Origin: Hyalella azteca
Lineage: Eukaryota > Arthropoda > Malacostraca > Amphipoda > Hyalellidae
Assembly: GCF_000764305.2 (NCBI RefSeq)
Contig: NW_025941275.1
Coordinates: 498,708-562,707, forward strand
Direction of reading: 5' to 3'
DNA: 64,000 bases
Positions 35,884 through 47,214 of this stretch are shown here, in pieces. The position numbers and the translations under genes were made by a program. The notes under the pieces were generated by a model that saw only the letters and a program-made list of their open reading frames with translations, was not told the DNA's origin and made no database searches. Each line of letters starts with the position of its first letter. Position 1 is the first letter of the stretch.

Positions 35884-36735
35884 ATGAGAAGACATGGTTG
35901 CAACGAGAGAGTAATGATTGAAAAGTCTAGTGTGGAAAAAGATCTCGGAGTTAATGTCGACAAGGAGCTGAAATTTTCTAAGCATGTTGAAACGCAAGCT
36001 AACACATCCAACAAACTTCTTGGACTAATCAGACGCTCATACGAGTTCCTAGATGCAGAAGCGATGAAGCAGTTGTTTGTTGCTGTCGTGCGCCTGAATC
36101 TAGAGTTTGGAAACGTCGTGTGGTCACCGAGATTTGAAAAGGACAAAAATTTAATAGAAAATGTTCAAAGACGTGCAACAAGGATAATTCCAGGCATGAA
36201 GGGCAAGTCCTATGAAGAAAGATTAAAATTATGAAGCTTCCAAGCCTCAGGTATCGACGTCTACGTGGGGACCTCATTAAAGTATACAATTATACTCATG
36301 GTTTATACAAGGTCCCCGAAGGATTACTAGAATTTGAAACAAGAACCAACACCAGGTGCCAAGGCAATAAACTAAAAAAACTACACAGCATCTCATCCAC
36401 GCGACAACATTTCTTCTCGCTTCGAATCACCGACATGTGGAACAGCCTCCCCGATGACATCGTTGGCGCTTCAAGTTTGAACGCGTTCAAGAACAGACTA
36501 GATAAAGCTATGGAAAAATATATGTTCAGACTTGAAATGTCTAGCACCATATCGAACCGGTGGAAGTCGAGTAGCTACTTCAAACTATCGTCAGTCATGA
36601 AAAGATCAGGTCAAATCACACGATTTTAGATCTTCTGTGAATAAGGCACGAAAAGGAAAAGAATCGGCGACAGGCCACATCAGGCCTACACTTCAGCGCT
36701 GACTTCACTATGTTATTTTATGTTATATAAGTAGC
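35884..36735 (+). pseudogene. CR1/Jockey-type LINE copy 2, 3' part of reverse transcriptase ORF
   Basis: This copy starts just after the catalytic YADD region, at EKDLGVNVDKELKFSKHVE, and runs through RRSYEFLDAEAMKQLFVAVV, NVQRRATRIIPGMKGKSYEER and YRRLRGDLIKVYNYTHGLY to FFSLRITDMWNSLPDD, the conserved end of ORF2 in this LINE group. One base is missing at about 36230 compared with copy 1 (AAAATT for AAAGATT), which breaks an otherwise continuous frame into 116- and 132-codon halves (35884-36234 and 36231-36629). The 3' untranslated tail ends near 36735 in TTATGTTA-like steps. 5' truncation is typical of LINE insertion. It is younger-looking than copy 1 because it has no internal stops other than that shift. 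Confidence 0.9.
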
Positions 36736-37480
36736 GGCGGAGCGCTCAGTTTACCGCTGCTGATGCATGGGTTTTGCTAGTATTTTACACTCACTGGATG
36801 AAAGTATTTTCGCGCTCTGCTTCAACGAATGCTGTCTGTCGATCATTGATTATTATTTCTCCACAATTTATTGCCTATGAATCTTAAAAAACTATTTTCC
36901 ATGCTTTATTGCTAGCGTTTCAGACGCTCCTTCCGTCCCGCGTCGCGGTAAAGCCTCTACAGAAACGGAAGCTCTAGTAAACCCTCCTGAGCGGAAGAGA
37001 GACGGAAAATACTGCCACTTGATTGCTCATTTCCAGAACCTTATCGTGAAAAAGTCCCGAGCTTCGCACCCTAATGACAAATACGAGCAGTCTTTTGGTG
37101 CGGAATGACAGAGCGACCGCCGCTCCGTAAATTTGCTGCGGTAATTTCTCGTTCCCCGGAACAATGTATCGACGAGGCTGGTGATGCTCTGCAAGTGTCA
37201 TACCATTCGAGTGCATTAAATCTTTTTGCATCGTTGTTCCGTCGCGTTAATTTTTACATGATATTATTATTGGTCAGCGTTCTAACCTTCCAACTAAATT
37301 CCATATTGTGTTCGTTCCTTTATATTATCAAAAATAAGTTGCAAAATTCTGTTTCAAAGTGTTTAGTCTGTATGACATTATATATCTTACCGTTATCCTC
37401 CAATTATCGTAATTTGTTTATTGTTCGCTAATACTTGACTTCCAAACATGCCATGCATAATGAATGCTGGACTCGACAGA
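36736..37480. other. unique stretch, no gene recognised
   Basis: A 108-codon plus-strand frame (37105-37431) has a hydrophobic middle but no family signature, and I do not call it a gene. Confidence 0.4.
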
Positions 37481-37850
37481 CTTGACAGACTCTCTTGTCT
37501 GCTCCCACTGCTTGACAGACTCTTGTCGTCTCCACGCAGCTTGACAGACTCTTGTCTGCTTCATACTGCTTGACAGACTCTTGTCTGCTCCTCATAGCTT
37601 GACAGACTCTTGTCTGCTCCTTATAGCTTGACAGACTCTTGTCTGCTCCTCACAGCTTGACAGACTCTTGTCTGCTCCTCATAGCTTGACAGACTCTTGT
37701 CTGCTCCTCATAGCTTGATAGACTCTTGTCTGCTCCTCACAGCTTGACAGACTCTTGTCTGCTCCTCACTGCTTGACAGACTCTTGTCTGCTCCACACTG
37801 CTTGACAGACTCTGGCCTGCTATTCATAGCTTGACAGACTGTGGTCTGCT
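37481..37850. repeat. 29-bp minisatellite, about 13 copies, CAGAC...GTCTG dyad
   Basis: CTTGACAGACTCTTGTCTGC followed by TCCTCATAG is the unit. CAGAC and GTCTG form perfect 5-bp arms round TCTT, so every unit can hairpin. The outer copies at both ends are more diverged than the central ones. The same two pentamers, in reverse order, form the dyad of the array at 32455-32803. Confidence 0.94.
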
Positions 37851-38698
37851 GCTCTCACTCGTTTATTTAGAAGACTTTGGTCGTCTCGCCACGGCTGAAC
37901 GGCTATTGGCACTGCGACTGGCATTCAAACTTCAGCACGGGGCGCAGTTCGCTCGAAGAAAACCTCGCTATTGGCAACTCCGTCCGGCAGCTCAAGTTCG
38001 TCTTAACTTAGAGCCTCGGCAGTCTTTGGAAGGACGAAACGCTATTAATCGTAGCTGTTGTAGCTGCTCAATAGAGGCTCCCTTCTGCGTTAATAACGCA
38101 AGGCCAAGACTGCAGCAAATGCACATAGCAAAGATATAAATTAAATTTGGAATCTAACGCGAAGATAATGTTTCGCGCCATGTGATTTTATATGAGGTAT
38201 TAAGTTTAGATGAGGTATTAACGATGCATGAAAAAAAAATACGTACAATTCCAAGACATTTACATAGTCAAGTAAAAGCTTTTTCATGCGTTAAAATGTT
38301 CTTTAACGAATTGTTTCTCATGTTTTGTGGGGAGCTAGTGAATTATAATAATAATCCAGATAGATAACTGAAGCTAGTGATGTAACGCAGATGCGGTTCA
38401 CATGCGATATATTTTTTATATTCTCACGTGATATAAAATAAAATAAAATAAAAATTCTCCTACCAAGCCGTATTTTCGACAGCGAGAGATCAGTTCGCAA
38501 CTGTCAGCCAGGTTCAGTCGATCAGCTCAATTGCCTGATCTCGAGTCTTGTTCATCTTCGATAACTTTTATGCTCTTGATTGTGTGCAGTCAAAATATAA
38601 CTCCGTTAAATTGAGTGCAGTTTGGCTCAGTCAAAATTTCGCTTATTTACTCTCAAATTAACACGACTGTAATTCGGCTGAAGTCCTGCAGCGATCTA
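37851..38698. other. unique stretch, GC-richer first 250 bases
   Basis: 37851-38110 is richer in CG and carries most of a 102-codon plus-strand frame (37831-38139) that begins inside the preceding array. No motif supports it. A short TAAAA run lies at about 38436-38457. Confidence 0.4.
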
Positions 38699-38831
38699 GT
38701 CTCAACACGAATCCGGCCCAGCTGCATCCCAGTCTTAATACGACTCCAGTCCAGCTGCAGTCAAGTCTTAATACGAATCCAGTCCAGCTGCAGTCAAGTC
38801 TCAACACGAATCCAGTCCAGCTGCAGTCCAG
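38699..38831. repeat. 33-bp minisatellite, 4 copies, CAGCTGCAG core
   Basis: Units read TCTTAATACGAATCCAGTCC followed by AGCTGCAGTCAAG. Each has CAGCTG, overlapped in three of four units by CTGCAG. The first copy is the most diverged. Confidence 0.92.
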
Positions 38832-38939
38832 CAGAGGGCAAGGCTGGCAATAAAAGTGTCGGCGTGGCTGAGATTGAATGCCGCAGCAAACTCCGCAAAA
38901 TTGGGCGATAGCTCAGCGGCAACGGCGCAGTGACAGCAG
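38832..38939. other. short spacer between two CAGCTG-bearing arrays
   Basis: About 110 bases of moderately GC-rich unique sequence. Confidence 0.5.
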
Positions 38940-39381
38940 CAGTGACAGCTGCACTGTAACTGCTGCAACAATAGCAGCTGCACTGTAACTGCAGCAGCAG
39001 TGACAGCTGCACTGTAACTGCTGCAACAATAGCAGCTGCACTGTAACTGCAGCAGCAGTGACAGCTGCACTGTAACTGCAGCAACAATAACAGCTGCACT
39101 GTAACTGCAGCAGCAGTGACAGCTGCACTGTAACTGCTGCAACAATAGCAGCTGCACTGTAACTGCAGCAGCAGTGACAGCTGCACTGTAACTGCAGCAA
39201 CAATAACAGCTGCACTGTAACTGCTGCAACAATAGCAGCTGCACTGTAACTGCAGCAGCAGTGACAGCTGCACTGTAACTGCAGCAACAATAACAGCTGC
39301 ACTGTAACTGCAGCAACAATAACAGCTGCACTGTAACTGCTGCAACAATAACAGCTGCACTGCAACTGCAGCAGCTATTAC
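38940..39381. repeat. 30-bp minisatellite, 15 copies, CAGCTG in every unit
   Basis: The constant part is CAGCTGCACTGTAACTG; the tail is one of three types: CAGCAGCAGTGA (A), CTGCAACAATAG (B) or CAGCAACAATAA (C). The tail order is roughly B A B A C A B A C B A C C, then a mixed B/C tail and a diverged end unit, so the array has grown by copying blocks of two or three units. Cysteine/leucine-rich frames on the minus strand (up to 207 codons, 38794-39417) are consequences of the 30-bp period. Confidence 0.96.
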
Positions 39382-39948
39382 TGCTGCTACCGTTACAGAT
39401 TTTAACGGTAAAAACATATTTTAAGCTCTTCAGTTTTCTCGAAAAATTGTCTTCATGACTATAATCAATATTTTTCTATAATTAAATTCAATATTCAAGA
39501 GGTAAGTGGCAATGAATGCAAACTCTTTTCCAGTGCAACGCAATATGAGCGCTCTGTTAAAATTTTTTAATTTTAATCGACTAAATTTGGTGCATGTTTC
39601 TCAAAGACTCAACAAAAGGCTCGTCTCACCACAAAGTGTGGCCGATGTTGTGCGTTATAACTTTGCATAGCGAACTTCCGCTCGAGTGAACGCCATTTTT
39701 TTTACCCCTTCACATCCCCCCACGAGCCAATGGCAGCAACAACGCGATGGGAAATTCCAGATACAAGTACAAAATTTGAGAAAGTTTTTTCTTTCGTGAG
39801 AACTACTGCCTCCACTGGCCGATACTTTGTCATCTTGCGATGAGCTGAAGATCAAAACGAAGAAGACCGACCAACCACTTCGCTTGAGAGCTCTGCAAGA
39901 CGCATGGAGTTCGCATGAACTTACGCGATCATGTAGACTACGTAAAAT
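39382..39948. other. unique stretch
   Basis: A 100-codon minus-strand frame at 39655-39957 shows no family motif. Nothing else seen. Confidence 0.4.
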
Positions 39949-40335
39949 GGAGTCCACATAATCTTAACGCTGCAATACGCGTGAATGTCGCGTGATCTAC
40001 GCTAAAACGCGCGTGTAGTCCACGTGAGCGTTACGCTACAACCCCCATAGAATCCACGTGATCTTAACGCTGCAACCCCCTTAGAGTCCACGTGATCTTA
40101 ACGCTACAACCCCCATAGAGTCTACGTGATGCTAACGCTACAACCCCCTTAGAGTCCACGTGAACTTAACGCTACAACCCCCATAGAGTCCACGTGATAT
40201 TGACGCTATAACCCCCTTAGAGTCCACGTGATCTTAACGCTACAACCCCCATAGAGTCCACGTGATCTTGACGCTACAACCCCCATAGAGTCCACGTGAT
40301 CTTGACGCTACAACCCCCATTGAGTCCACATGATA
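39949..40335. repeat. 34-bp minisatellite, about 10 copies, CACGTG in 8
   Basis: Units read AACGCTACAACCCCCATAGA followed by GTCCACGTGATCTT. CACGTG occurs at 40021, 40055, 40089, 40157, 40191, 40225, 40259 and 40293, an exact 34-bp comb; 40123 is TACGTG and 40327 is CACATG. The left 70 bases are decayed units rich in CGCG. Alternation of CCCCCATAG and CCCCCTTAG shows block copying. Confidence 0.95.
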
Positions 40336-41693
40336 TTAATTGAGTAAGACGCTTGGAAACGAGAGGTGATTTACACGTCTCTCTACGATTTATCCAGCAT
40401 CCATACCTGCTCATAATTCAAACGGCTCTCGTTTTCGCTTCATTTTACTACTTCATTTAATTCGAGCCTTTCATATTGTCATGCCGTTTGTAATTTTGAC
40501 ACAGCTGGCAGCCGCGACGCTATAATTTCAGCCCTTCTCTTTCAGTCAGTAGCTCCTAAACTTTTTCATCTTGTACTCCAATTTAGTAAACCATAATACG
40601 CATGTTGAACAAATGTTTTTACCATTGATATATGAAAATAACTTATTGAAATAAACACGTGTCAGCCCATCTGTTCGCCGCGAAATTTAATATAATTACT
40701 CCACCTAATTCCTGGTCCATTTTTGATCAACTGTCATTAATCGTCGTACTGCATGATATTCATTTCATTCACTGGAGTTTTATACATGTAAAACAATTTA
40801 TGATTCATTAAAAATGTTTCTTCATCTACACTGAAAATATAGTTTATAAAATATGTACTTCAGATACACACTACTTATACCACAGTACTTACGGTACTTT
40901 AGTAATGAAAAGTTATCGTGCTACCAATTACATCGTTCTTCATATTAGATTTGAAAACGTTTCCTGACTGTAATAATGGACATTGAACAATTAGTCTTAT
41001 AAAATGAAATTGTTGTGAACTTCACAATCTTTGCAATTAGTGATTGGCATGATTTGCAAAGTGAGAAATGTTTATATTTCTTCAGTGAAAAAGAAATAAG
41101 TGAAATTTTAAAATAAATAAATACTTTTAAATTCCCAAGTTCTGATTATTATTGCATTGATTTCATGAGCTAACTATATTCATTTCATACATTTTACAAA
41201 ATTCTCATTTGTGATTCGTTTCCGTCCCATAAAATGATATAATGCGAATTATATAATATAAAAAACATACGGGCCTGCTCTACAGCAGCTAATAAGTCAA
41301 TGCCGGATGATCTTTAATGTGGAAGTATACTTTGCAGATATGAAATTCGGAGTAAAATCCGCCCGCTTTATTAGAGATCAATTAATTTTGAATGGAACAT
41401 CTGGTGACACAGAAGTTGTTATTATAGGACGACCAGGTGTCTCATAAGAAGAGAGTGAAAAAAGCTATAAGAATTCCCCTATTGTCGCCTTCGCTGTACA
41501 GCTAATCTTTCTTGACTTGAAGAGTTTAGTGAACTCAAGTTCGGCAACTCTCCTTTCAAAGTTTGCTGAACATGGCGTCCTTTCAGGACAAACTTCTAAA
41601 ACTTGACAAACTTGAACGAACTCAGACCTGAAGATTTTTATGTTGGTCTTCCCGCGACTACCTCGAGCTTTAGAACTGTTGACCAACGCAACA
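40336..41693. other. unique AT-rich stretch, no gene seen
   Basis: No frame or repeat of note. Confidence 0.45.
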
Positions 41694-42050
41694 TGTCTTG
41701 TACATGGAGCAGGAGTCATGCATGGAGCAGTGCATGGAGCAGTACATGGAGCAGGAGTCATGCATGGAGCAGTGCATGGAGCAGTGCATGGAGCAGGAGT
41801 CATGTATGGAGCAGTTCATGGAGCAGGAGTCATGTATGGAGCAGTGCATGGAGCAGGAGTCATGTATGGAGCAGTGCATGGAGCAGGAGTCATGCATGGA
41901 GCAGTACATGGAGCAGGAGTCATGTATGGAGCAGTGCATGGAGCAGGAGTCATGAGTCATGTATGGAGCAGTTCATGGTGCAGGAGTCATGTATGGAGTA
42001 GTACATGGAGCAGGAGTCATGTATGGAGCAGTGCATGGAGCAGGAGTCAT
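41694..42050. repeat. 30-bp minisatellite, about 12 copies
   Basis: GGAGCAGGAGTCATGCATGG followed by AGCAGTGCAT; GGAGCAG occurs twice per unit, so it is itself a duplicated 15-mer. Some units lack one half. Frames encoding CMEQESCMEQ-, HGAGVMHGAV- and CSMHDSCSMH-like periods are open on both strands (up to 160 codons) and are not credible proteins. Confidence 0.95.
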
Positions 42051-43966
42051 ATATATGACACATGTACCTTGAATAACATCTTCAGCGTGATATTCCACAT
42101 GAACGAGATTTCATATTTATGATATTTACGCCTATGGCTTGGGAAATGCTTTCTTATTAAACCGCAGTATTATTATTAATTGCCGCAGTATTAAAGCTCA
42201 TCCAAAAGGAGGGTGTTTCTAATGAGGTCGCTGATATTTCCAGTAAATATTACTGATCTCCAATGGCGATAATCAGAGTCACGCAAGAGAGAGTAGCTTT
42301 CTTCGATCTCGACTCCTATTTGCCAATTTATGCCGAAAATAAAAAAAAATATATTATTCGGCATTGCGATAATCTGGCCCGACGGGAGCCACATTTATCA
42401 ATAAATGCAGAATAAGCCACACCATGCCTTAATTCCGGGCGCGTACGAAATATTTGATGGACGAAAAAAATTTTCTGTAGTTTTGTAAATCAAACATCTT
42501 TCGATTTTGTCCATAGTTCTGCGATAGTTGTTCTCAATTCTACAATTTTACTATAGGTTTATATTGCAAACATATAATCCCAATTCACGATTATATCTCA
42601 ATTCACGATCAGTGGGTTAAAATCTTGCGACTTTGCCCTTATTGGATTAGAATTATTAATTTATCCTAATCCAAACCATAAATCATTCATTTTTGTATGT
42701 CCTGAACCCAACTGAAATATTGCATTCACCCCTTGTCCCGCAATTAATACTACTATGTAAATCAATGCTAGCTGTCATCGATCCTCGGAATACAGCTAGG
42801 GCTTTGGGTCGAAGGGCAAGCAGCTTGGCGATATAAACTGGGCAAAAGTGACAAGCCGTCACCCGGGAAATACACAGGAACATAATAAAGAAGAAAAGTG
42901 AGCCTGCCAGTCGCTTCTATTGCTGTCACTGAGCTCTGACAGTGACTCTTGCTGCTCGTGACAGCATTCCTGCAGCTCCGGAATTCTTGGATTACTTCCA
43001 GAATTGCTTTAAAAAGACCTGCGCGTTGGCTGCTCCCGACAAGGACTGAAAATAAAGTTTATTTTATGCAGGAAAAATCCGTTCGGGAGATTGGACATTC
43101 AAGAGACCGAGAATTTTATCAGGCTCAATGATTAAGGAGTAGCGAACTTTTTTCCTTTTAGGGTCGTGACGAGCCAAACAGGAACGATCAGCCGCTCAAA
43201 TGATCAATTCGAGCCACGGAGATCTAAATTGATTTATCTGGCGACCAACTCAAACCTATTCGTCTGTTTATTTATTTGTTAGCTTAGCTTGATTACCATG
43301 CGTGCCCAAGTGAATGAGTCTTGTGCAATGTAGATCTAGTAGACACCAGGTACCGGATGCGTAACTTCTCGTAACCGGAGTGGAGCTTTTCCAAGCTGCA
43401 AAAAATGCCTAAGTTGTTCAATAATAACTCGCAGCTAAAGTTCCTGTTTACATAGAGTCCTCTTCTCTTTCGTCTCTGAAATACTTTAATAAAGAATAAA
43501 TAAAGTGTGTCTCAAATATTTATGCTAGGAAGATAACGCTTGTTATGGCGAAGATACGGCCTCTTGCTTTAAAGCTGCTTCACTTGCTGTGCATATTCCG
43601 TATAAATTGAGATATCCATTCTTGTCCCTACATTAGAAGCGTGCAGAGCAATTAGCACTGTGTTACAATATTCAACAATATCCTGTTACGTTTATTCAGA
43701 AATGAACATAAAACAGTACAGTTCATCTCTCTAGAGGGAATTATTTACTGCGCCTGAATAAGAGGCATCGTCGCTGGTAAACACACAAACAGCATTCTCT
43801 ATCAGCAGAGCCTCACTTCGATCAGGTTCACACCCCGCCCTGGCTGGAAGTTCTGCTGCGAAGGACTGGCGTAAAATTGTAATAAGTTAAGATATATTAA
43901 TTATTTCTGAGATCATTTACGGCGCGTAGCTCGTAAACGCCACAAGCGTTCGAGGTGCCAAGCATT
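42051..43966. other. unique stretch, no gene recognised
   Basis: Frames up to about 67 codons, no motif. Confidence 0.45.
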
Positions 43967-44225
43967 CGACACAGCGGGTGCCAGAGCTGCTGTGTCCGAC
44001 ACGGCAAGTGCCAGAGCTGCTGTGTTCGACACGGCAAGTGCCAGAGCTGCTGTGTTCGACACGGCGGGTGCCAGAGCTGCTGTGTTCGACACGGCGGGTG
44101 CCAGAGCTGCTGTGTCCGACACGGCGGGTGCCAGAGCTGCTGTGTTCGACACGGCGGGTGCCAGAGCTGCTGTGTTCGACACGGCGGGTGCCAGAGCTGC
44201 TGCCCGGCGCGGCGGGTGCTCGAGC
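43967..44225. repeat. 30-bp GC-rich minisatellite, 8.5 copies
   Basis: GACACGGCGGGTGCCAGAGC followed by TGCTGTGTTC. GTGT and ACAC flank TCG at each junction. Units 2 and 3 read CAAGTG and units 4 on read CGGGTG. The right end decays into GCCCGGCGCGGCGGGTG. Confidence 0.95.
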
Positions 44226-46914
44226 AGCTGCCCGACACTCTGACTCAGCAACTCTGTCACACGGCTGTCAGCTCACTTATTTCAAACGTCACCACCCGTG
44301 TCGTCAGTAGGATCCCTCACGTCACCTTCCGTAACGTCATTGTAATAAGTCTATTTAAGCTCTTCAAGCTTACCACCAGTCAGTCATAAACCAACACCTC
44401 TTAGCTGCAGTCCAGCGCAGTCTATCCTTGACGCATCCACCACGTCTACCAGCTCCGGTAATCGCTTGTCATACTCGCGGTCGTGTCGTTAATAATACCT
44501 TCTTAACTACCGGTACTGTAATAATAACTCATAGTGCCTCTTCCTGTATGATGTAATCCTATATTTAATAACTAATAACATAAAGTTATTCTCTCTCATT
44601 CTACTGCTATAGCTTTTAAAAAACAATAAGAATCTATCGAAACTCAGAGATAAATATTATATTTCATCAAATAATAAATTAATCAACGAGTGTCAGAAGA
44701 GAAATTGGACACTGATGCCCGAACAGCTTTATTAATCCGGACACGACGGTGCCAGAGTTGCTGCCTCTCAACGCCTTCAAAATCTAAACGCGTTACGCCT
44801 TCACCAATAATGTCAACTACAACAATATTAAAACTGCTAAGTTCGTTCGTAATAACTTATCCTTTAACATAATTAGCCTCTCTGTCAGTAACGATTACAC
44901 TATCATCACAATAACCTCGCCAGTAGGTACATCTTGGACACCAACTGATGCTCGGAGGCAAACTGCCTATATTTCACCGGTGTTTACCGCCAATTGCGTC
45001 TATCCTAACACTGTGAACCTTAGTTGTTTGTAGTGCACATAAGTTATTTTACCAACATTTGACGAAACGCGAACGTGTCAGGACCTACTGACGTATGACA
45101 ATACATTCGCTAGCGCAGCTAATCTGTACGAGCCTTCCAACGAACTCCATAAGGATTAATTATTGCGGTAATGGTCCTATCAGTCACAAGAAACTATATC
45201 TACAGTTATAATCTACAGTTTGCAAATGTTAGAGAAAGCCTGGGAACCAGTCTACGAATCCTGGTGATGCGCAGTTTTTTGTGAGTAGCTCAAGAAAAAT
45301 GACCCTCCGGAAATAGGTACATCGAACTTCAAAATACACATCTTATTTGCGATATAAGCTATAATTTTTTAGTTGGATTGCAAAAACTTGAAGGGAATGG
45401 ATATCATTGAGCCTGTAATTAATCCATAGGATGATCACAATCGGTGGAACAATGCAGATATATAGTGACTTTGAGTATTAGAAGATCTATGTTTATTAAT
45501 ACTTACTCGTTGAAACTTCTATAAATTTCAGTCTCATTTTGCAATAGATTATATTCCTTGTGCCTCAGAACAGTAATATACGTTCTGAGAAGAAAGTTGG
45601 CGCAAATGTTAAATTAATATTGTGTGTCTAACTCCAGACAAAGTTGTTTTGTAAACGATAAGATATAAGATAATATATGGCTAAAGATTTTTTTGTTAGG
45701 ACGAACAGGGTTGGCCTGAGCTATCCTACCTCTGGGTAGCGAAGCAGGTGCAAAAATACCATCGTTGAGCTTTATCTTATGTTTTATTAATTTGAACTTG
45801 TAATTATGCTGCCAAAGAATTAAATTCACACATCTGTGTTAACATGAATAACGTCCACATTTACATTATTCATTTACATTATATATGAAGTATTGTCCTT
45901 GAGGATTTTTAATTGAGTTACTGCTCGAAAATCGGCGTATTCCTGTTAAAGTCATCAGTAGTGGTGGTAGGGAGAACAAAAGTTCAAGGTTATGATTTTA
46001 ATATAGCTTAAAGCAAATAATCACTATGTATTTATGCGTTAAAGTGGAACTCTAGTTCAACTGGTTAGGCCATGTAATGTATAGACAGACATTTGACTAT
46101 GTAGTCGTGAAGTGATAGTTGTTGATCGGCTATGAGCGCAGTAGTCTTATGTTTAAATTAATCTAAGAAAAACTTGTGATCGGTGCATCTCACATCTTTC
46201 AGTATTCACGACGGAAACATATCCCATTTAAAAATTAATAGAAAGCGACTAAATATCAATATTAGGAAACAATTGCCACCACAGTAGTGCCCCGAAACTC
46301 AGGCTATAGCACCCAAATTTTTCGAGCTCTTTTAAGTGTCAAGACGAAATCTAAGATTCAGCTTCGAAATCAAATGTTTTATTGCCAGCGCCATCAACAA
46401 TGGACGTGGCGCACAAGATGGAACACCGATCGATGGAAACAGCGCTCGGCACGTCCAAATTCTTCAATGTTTTAAGCTGTTACAAATTGTTTCTTATCCC
46501 AAAGTCAAGATTAAAGTTGACGACTTAACTTGTACCGTAAAGTAGGTGCTTCTGCAAGTTACGCTGCTAACGTAGAGTTGTTTGTCCCAAGACAAAGTTG
46601 CCACCCACATTCGTTATAAGTTTACAAGTTAAAGTGCAAGCCTTGCGAACCTTTCACTTACACTGAAACTTCTGGCAATTGCCACAAGCTGTATTTTAGA
46701 ATTACTTCATCGCTCTCTATGTATAAGAGTCATGACATGACCCCACTCACTTCATTTTGGCAGTTGAGATAAAGAAAGACAGTTTTTCTCGAGATTGCCA
46801 TGTCATTGGTCCATTATCGTATATAGAATATTATCTATTATTATAAACTGTTTTCGTTAATTCTAATTTACAGTCTCTTTTTTTAGAGAGATTTGTCAAT
46901 ATTGTTACATAATT
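44226..46914. other. unique stretch with one isolated repeat unit
   Basis: A lone unit-like sequence at 44740-44764 resembles the preceding array (listed as a finding). Otherwise short frames only. A tRNA-like A-box at about 46053 lacks a B-box. Confidence 0.45.
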
Positions 46915-47214
46915 GGAGTGAGGATATCCTCAGCAATTATTAGACCATTTTGTGGAGTGAGCATTTCCTCAACAATTATTAGACCATTTTGTGGAGTGAG
47001 CATTTCCTCAGCAATGAGTAGACCGTTCACTGGATTGAGCATTTCCTCAGTAATGAGTAGACCGTTCACTGGAGTGAGCATTTCCTCAGTAATGAGTAGA
47101 CCGTTTAATGGAGTGAGCATTTCCTCAGCAATGAGCAGACCGTTCACTGGAGTGAGCATTTCCTCAGCAATGAGCAGACCGTTCACTGGAGTGAGCATTT
47201 CCTCAGCAATACGT
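46915..47214. repeat. 39-bp minisatellite, 7.7 copies
   Basis: Units start GGAGTGAGCATTTCCTCAGC and continue AATGAGTAGACCGTTCACT. The two left copies are variant (TTATTAGACCATTTTGT). Frames of 111 codons are open on both strands because 39 is a multiple of three. Confidence 0.95.

Noticed and set aside
38794..39417. Cys/Leu-rich 207-codon minus-strand frame as a secreted cysteine-rich protein
   Set aside because: It is a reading of the 30-bp array, and overlapping frames in the same array are open as well.
39949..40335. CCCCC comb of the 34-bp array as a minus-strand G-quadruplex
   Set aside because: G runs are 34 bp apart, too far for ordinary quadruplex loops.
46045..46120. tRNA gene, because TAGTTCAACTGGTTAG resembles a D-arm and A-box
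   Set aside because: No B-box (GGTTCRANNCC) or acceptor pairing at the expected distance.
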